From NCBI RefSeq assembly GCF_000002235.5, contig NW_022145605.1, forward strand, positions 36,424,579 to 36,488,578: a stretch of DNA of 64,000 nt, read 5' to 3'. This DNA comes from Strongylocentrotus purpuratus. Its lineage: Eukaryota > Echinodermata > Echinoidea > Camarodonta > Strongylocentrotidae. Shown piece after piece: positions 58,889 to 64,000 of this stretch; the stretch's first letter is position 1; the number at the start of each line of letters is the position of its first letter. Under the pieces are notes generated by a model. The model made no database searches. It had not been told where the DNA came from and worked only from the letters and a program-made list of their open reading frames with translations. The position numbers and the translations under genes are program-made.

Positions 58889-59370
58889 TAGATGGATCTT
58901 CAACTGCGCGCAGCCGAAAGGGATGTCTCCGCCAAAGTGATTTACGGTAACAAACCAAAGCAGAAGCAATTTTTAAAATTCATGTTTGATTGTAATCCAT
59001 TAACAGGTTCTCAGAATATCGTGACTACCAACTATTTTTCATATACATGTATAACCCTTTCATCTTTGATTTCATGACAGTAAAATCTAATCAGTTCAAG
59101 TTTGGTGGTAATCCATCAATTGGTTCTTGAGATAACGTATCACAAGCTATTTTTACATACATAATGAGCCCTGTGACCTTTGACCTCATGACCTCCAAAT
59201 GTAAACAGTTTATTGGCTCTGCAAAATACATATATGACCCAAGTTTGGGGGGAATCCATCGATCAGTTCTTGAGATAATGCGATCATGAAAACAAGACAT
59301 ACGGACGTACAGACCGACAACCCGAAAAAACATAATGCCACCAGCTTTTTTGTAGGGGAGGCATAAAAAA
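58889..59370. mobile_element. MITE-like element with TGACCTTTGACC core
   Basis: Head CAACTGCGCGCAGCCGAAAG followed by GATGTCTCCGCC, a core with the TGACCTTTGACCTCATGACC word and two worn copies of the 157-bp unit, and the end CATAATGCCACC...GGGGAGGCATAA. It has the same head as 62731 and the same end type as 36296. Non-coding. Confidence 0.65.
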
Positions 59371-59467
59371 TGCATTATTTACAGAAGTAATTCATGTACA
59401 TGTACATTCTCTAATTATATACATCATGTGAACACAGTATTGTCTATTCCCTACATGAAACAGAGTC

Positions 59468-59473
<6 letters not shown>

Positions 59474-59500
<27 letters not shown>
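59474..59500. repeat. (TA)n microsatellite
   Basis: About 13 uninterrupted TA dinucleotides. Confidence 0.95.
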
Positions 59501-59502
<2 letters not shown>

Positions 59503-59633
59503 TCTATTAAAAGAGACCGAGTAGGGTCATCTACATTAAAAGATAAATGTTATGCCCTTCTGATACTCTGAAGATAATGTCATCTATTTAGAGCAAGAAG
59601 GGCATTATATTATAGATATATTGACTGCTATTA

Positions 59634-59742
59634 GAGGCATAGCTATTTCTATAGGCTCTTGGGATCCTGCTATGACCCGAAGTCCGAGGAGCCATAGCAG
59701 GATGTAACTTCCCCGAGAGTCAGTACAGAAACAGCTCTGCCT
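59634..59742. repeat. Imperfect hairpin with CCGAGG centre
   Basis: AGAGGCATAGCTATTTCTAT and CCTGCTATG at the left pair with CATAGCAGG and ACAGAAACAGCTCTGCCTCG at the right, around a loop with CCCGAAGTCCGAGGAGC. Resembles the hairpins at 29976 and 38241 in design. Confidence 0.65.
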
Positions 59743-59748
59743 CGAATA

Positions 59749-60252
59749 TTAAAGGTAATACAAAGTTTTGGTATGGGGGTAATGAATTTGGTTCAAATGA
59801 ACATATTGGAAGCATATGCGATTTTACAATAATCAATAATTGTTGTCACAGTTAAAATCGAGTCTAAAGTGATGAAATTGTAAATAATAAACTCTTAATG
59901 TTGTATAGCTCCTTCTCAAGACTGATCTTACTTTAGCTTTAAAACAATGTTTCTTTACTACAATCAAGCGATTTGCTATCCCATTTGGAAATTATATCAG
60001 AACTGCATATTCTGAGATTTTCATGGTCGCAGCTACCATGGAATGGCCTTAGGCGCTATTTACAATATATGAAATTTACCTGGAGCACCAGTAAATTTTT
60101 GATCATTCAATTTCTCGAAAGCAGAAGTGTTTAGGGGCTAAATTTTCTAGTGCTTATAATACACCCACAGGGGCACCCAAATATATCAACATTTTAAAGA
60201 ATCACTATATATCCAATTTTCAAAATTTCCCAAAACTTTGAATTACCTTTAA
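59749..60252. mobile_element. TTAAAGG-type MITE (family 'GGTAATACAAAG'), copy 2
   Basis: TTAA at both ends and the same terminal and internal sequence as 18890-19351, with an extra block near 60160-60215. Confidence 0.8.
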
Positions 60253-61090
60253 AGTAGTCCATATATCTTTTATATACCAAATTCACAAAAAAATATCCAA
60301 AGAATTCTTGCCTTATCCTTTTCTTGAGTAAAGATTGGTTAAAACATCACATAAAATCTGAGACACTGTCTGTTAATCTTAGTTTAAAAGTTGCCTGAAT
60401 ATTACGATCATTCGGGAATCGCACACACTTTATGATATCCGCGCTCGCACGTTGCACAAAGAAACTTTTTACACGTAAACCAATGAGGATCTCAGCAAAA
60501 TTTAACCATGCGGCCCGTTACCAAGGCAACAGTCATCTTTCTCATGAACTATTGACCATTATCCAGACAACGGTCAATCTTTGCAGGCGTGGCCAGAATC
60601 ACTACCCCTAATTTCGACCAAACATATGACTAGATTTATTCAACATACTAAAGATAGGTATATAACATGATGTAATACAGAGTTAAAACCCTACTGGCTC
60701 TCAACAGATGATATTCTTCTATGCAGTGAAATTTAAATTTTGTTTCAAAGCATATCAGAATAATGGAGAAAAATGTAAAAAGTTGTTATTTTATCATGTG
60801 TAGTGCCCCCCCCCCCCCCCACCAAAAAAAAAGCGCTAACAATTATAAAAGTTAGAATCCAGGATTATAAACTGTAACTTACTGTCATGTCTGACTTTCA
60901 TAAGGATAGGCAGTACTCTAAAAAATATTAAACACTCTTACTTGGGCTGTTCAGGAATCCAGAAAATGACAAATCATTATCATTAACAAAATGATAACAA
61001 ATTGACTCACTAATACCAGGGTCTGGAGACTAAAGCTCAGCAGTTGATTGTACAATCACTTAATCAATTGTATGATCGATACATGTATCT
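60253..61090. other. No gene seen
   Basis: AT-rich DNA with a C run near 60806; no supported gene. Confidence 0.35.
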
Positions 61091-61318
61091 CTTGCTATTG
61101 ATTGCACAGCATGATCACATACAAGATAGCAAGACGTCAATCAATAGCTAACTTCTCTTTGTGTTACAGGTCCAGAACTCAACTTTCTCTTTCAGCCTTC
61201 TTGCTATCTTGTAATTGATTGCACAGCATGATCAATTACAAGATAGCAAGCCGTCAATCAACCCCTAACTTCTCTTTGTGTTATGGGTCCAGAACTCAAC
61301 TTTCTCTTTCAGCTCTGC
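61091..61318. repeat. 117-bp tandem duplication
   Basis: Two copies sharing ATTGATTGCACAGCATGATC, AAGATAGCAAG and CCAGAACTCAACTTTCTCTT, with starts 117 bp apart (61097 and 61214). It lies 100 bp downstream of the candidate terminal exon on the minus strand and could be part of its 3' UTR. Confidence 0.8.
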
Positions 61319-61418
61319 TGATGGCTAAGCAAATGATATGATAGTGATAGGTACTCTATAATCTATACTCTAGCTCAAGGTGATTATCTTTTTTGTAATA
61401 TTTATATGAAGAACATTT

Positions 61419-61567
61419 TCACTGAATGATGCTGAGTTCCTCCTGGTCTTGCCTCTTGCTGATTGCACCAAGAACCTTACTTAGAAACAAGTTGAAGTCT
61501 GCCCTCACTTGGTCTGATTCCTCTTCCAGATTTGTCTGCACATGATTGACCCTTGTCATCTGCGATG
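61419..61567 (-). CDS. Candidate terminal exon of an unknown gene
   Basis: Acceptor-like CTTTCCTTCAG is followed by 149 nt. In one frame it reads SQMTRVNHVQTNLEEESDQV, then RADFNLFLSKVLGAISKRQD, then QEELSIIQ and TGA. Composition (acidic, amphipathic, coiled-coil-like) and normal codon use make it look like real protein, unlike the surrounding AT-rich DNA. I do not recognise the family. The rest of the gene would lie at higher coordinates, mostly beyond the window. Confidence 0.5.
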
Positions 61568-62730
61568 CTGAAGGAAAGACAAAATTGATATATTTCAAAT
61601 ACGATAATAAAACTTGGTTAATATGTAAAAATCCAAATAATAAGAATTAGTAGAAGGTATTGCCATGAACTGGTTGGAATGTTTTCAATAAGGTTGAGAA
61701 GATGATCACCCTTATTGTATTTAACACTTCCTCTAACTCAACAAATAAATAATGAACTTGACACCAGACCTATTCATATGGGCATCTGACATATACCCTG
61801 CTAGAAAGCACTATCGGGTAAGGCTTTAGGGCACTATAAAAACAAAAGTGTAGCGCAGCTTTTTTTAATGAGGGTGCCACAAGAGAAATTTAGTTATATC
61901 AACAATTTCAGTTTGGAATAACATAAATTTTGAGAAAACAGAATTTTAGTAACCACTATATGTATTTCAATGAGGAGATAGCATTTTGAAAATGAAAATT
62001 GTGTCTTTCTTCCTCAAGCACTTCGCTTGTTCATAACATTTAATTCAGGCAGCTAATGCCTGAATAACTTTATATTTGAAGGTACCCAAATATTCCATTA
62101 TTCAACATTGAGGTGCCAAAATATTGTTGTATTCGTGCTGCATTTCAGCTGCCCGAATACATCTTACATTTTTCATATCAAAATTACAATACCACCCTCG
62201 TTCCTTTTACTCCCTCGCAAAATTTAGAAACCTGATACTAGTAAGTATGGGTAGCGAGATGCACAAACATCCTTGTATTCGTGAATCAAGGTGATTGGAT
62301 ATATGAATTTTGTATTCATATATTTGGCAGCAAGTTGCCCGCATACACAATTTATATCTTACATGTATCTAGTGCGTTTTTTTTTTCAGCAGATGTTTCT
62401 ACATTTATTGATAAATCAAATATAAAACATTCAAATAACAATAATAGTATACAATATAATCGATTTAAATAAAGAGTGACAACTTAATACACACAAATAA
62501 AAATGCATAATTGAAAGCTATGGGGGTAAGTAAAAATAATCAAGATAAATGCAGAGGCCAACTATCATAAGCAAAGATGCTTGAGTCGATAGCAGCCGGG
62601 AAGGGGGGGGGGGGTACATGGTGCTGTTATAGGAGTATGTAGGTGAATAGAGAGTCACGTATAAAGATTTTGGTCAGAAAGTATCTGAATAAAAAGTGGA
62701 AAGAAATTAAAGAAAGAAAAAAAACTAGAT
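61568..62730. other. No gene seen
   Basis: AT-rich DNA with a G run near 62603. I could not find an upstream partner for the candidate exon at 61419-61567. Confidence 0.35.
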
Positions 62731-64000
62731 GGAATTTTGACTGCGCGCAGTCGAAAATGATGCCTCCGCCATAGAGCAATTTAAACAAGTTTGGAGTTTA
62801 AATCTCCAGTGGTTCTTGAGATATCATGATAACAATCTCAATGTATGGAATTTCATAAGATGACCTCTGTGACCCTTGACCTTTGACCTACGTGCTCCAA
62901 AATCTAATCAGATTGTCTTCCTATGGTGATACACACTATCATTAAGTTTGAAGTTTAAATCTCCAGTGGTTCTTGAGATATTATGATATGGTGATACATA
63001 CTATCATTAAGTTTGAAGTGAAAATTCTCCAGTGGTTCTTGAGATATCGCGATAACGATCTCAATGTATGGAATTTCATAAGTTGACCTCTGTGACCCTT
63101 GACGTTTGACCTACGTGCTCCAAAATCTAATCAGATTGTCTTCCTATGATGATACACACTATCATTAAGTTTGAAGTTTAAATCTCCAGTGGTTCTAGAG
63201 ATATTATGATAACAATCTCAATGTATGGAATTTCATAAGTTGACCTCTGTGACCCTTGACCTTTGACCTACGTGCTCCAAAATCTAATCAGATCGTCTTC
63301 CTATGGTGATACATACTATCCTTAAGTTTGAAGTTTTTACATCTCCAGTGGTTCTTGAGATATCATGATAACAATCTCAATGTATGGAATTTCATAAGTT
63401 GACCTCTATGACCCTTGACCTTTGACCTACGTGCTCCAAAATGTAATCAGATTGTTTTCCTATAGTGATACACACTATCACTAAGTTTGAAGTTTAAATC
63501 TCCAGTGGTTCTTGAGATATCATGATAACAATCTCAATGTATGGAATTTCATAAGTTGACCTCTGTGACCCTTGACCTTTGACCTACGTGCTCCAAAATC
63601 TAATCAGATTGTCTTCCTATGGTGATACACACTATCATTAAGTTTGAAGTTTAAATCTCCAGTGGTTCTTGAGATATTATGATAACAATCTCAATGTATG
63701 GAATTTCATAAGTTGACCTCTATGACCCTTGACCTTTGACCTACGTGCTCCAAAATCTAATCAGATCGTCTTCCTATGGTGATACATACTATCCTTAAGT
63801 TTGAAGTTTTTACATCTCCAGTGGTTCTTGAGATATCATGATAACAATCTCAATGTATGGAATTTCATAAGTTGACCTCTATGACCCTTGACCTTTGACC
63901 TACGTGCTCCAAAATGTAATCAGATTGTTTTCCTATAGTGATACACACTATCACTAAGTTTGAAGTTTAAATCTCCAGTGGTTCTTGAGATATCATGATA
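62731..64000. repeat. 157-159-bp satellite-like array, runs off the window
   Basis: After a head TTGACTGCGCGCAGTCGAAA and GATGCCTCCGCC, the unit carrying TGACCCTTGACCTTTGACCT recurs with starts (GTTGACCTCT) at 63082, 63239, 63398, 63555, 63712 and 63871, plus an earlier copy near 62860 with an extra partial unit after it. From 63239 on, units repeat as a trimer of 473 bp with almost no differences. The array is still continuing at 64000. Confidence 0.92.

Noticed and set aside
62731-64000. Regular repeats as a possible CRISPR array
   Set aside because: Units are directly adjacent with no unique spacers, and the DNA is from an animal.

Overview
The window looks like nuclear DNA of a marine invertebrate animal, most likely an echinoderm (sea-urchin-like); that placement is inference. 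The support is an intron-rich protein gene with GT-AG introns, AT-rich introns full of short inverted-repeat elements, CR1/L2-, Jockey- and L1-type LINEs, tRNA-derived SINEs with ATT tails, a Ty3/Gypsy element primed by tRNA-Leu, and many simple repeats. Nothing bacterial, no CRISPR array and no rRNA is present.

One host gene dominates. It runs on the minus strand from an ATG at 55118 to a TAG at 11828, about 43.3 kb. I could place 15 coding exons with consensus GT-AG borders. Their phases join without a gap into an 887-residue protein (2664 nt including the stop). From recall of family motifs it belongs to the glycoside hydrolase 63-like (MGH1-like, six-over-six alpha barrel) family typified by yeast YMR196W and by many bacterial proteins of about 880-900 residues. 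There is no signal peptide, so it should be cytosolic. The likely catalytic pair is Asp544 and Glu855. This is the most interesting object here: an animal copy of a family known mainly from bacteria and fungi, complete and interrupted by 14 introns.

Layout: 1-11.4 kb has no gene I can support, only foldback and TTAA-flanked elements and simple repeats. 11.8-19.4 kb holds exon 15, then a Ty3/Gypsy element (12039-18616, target duplication GTAG) in intron 14, then exon 14. 19.7-29.5 kb holds decayed extra copies of exon 14, exon 13, several DNA-element families, a SINE, and two LINEs head to head in intron 12. 29.5-45.8 kb carries exons 12 to 2, with a Jockey-like LINE in intron 9, SINEs, nested MITEs, an 85-bp minisatellite and a decayed exon-2 copy in intron 2. 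45.8-55.1 kb is intron 1, with a three-layer nest (DNA element inside LINE inside MITE), then exon 1 and a CRE-containing promoter. 55.3-64 kb is beyond the gene: an L1-like fragment, more MITEs, one candidate terminal exon of an unknown minus-strand gene (61419-61567), and a satellite-like array that runs off the window and carries nuclear-receptor-type DR1 half-site triplets in each unit.

At least four MITE families share TTAA ends and inner termini of the AGG/AGR type. This is the signature known for T2/Kolobok-like elements, and they appear to have shaped much of the intron sequence.
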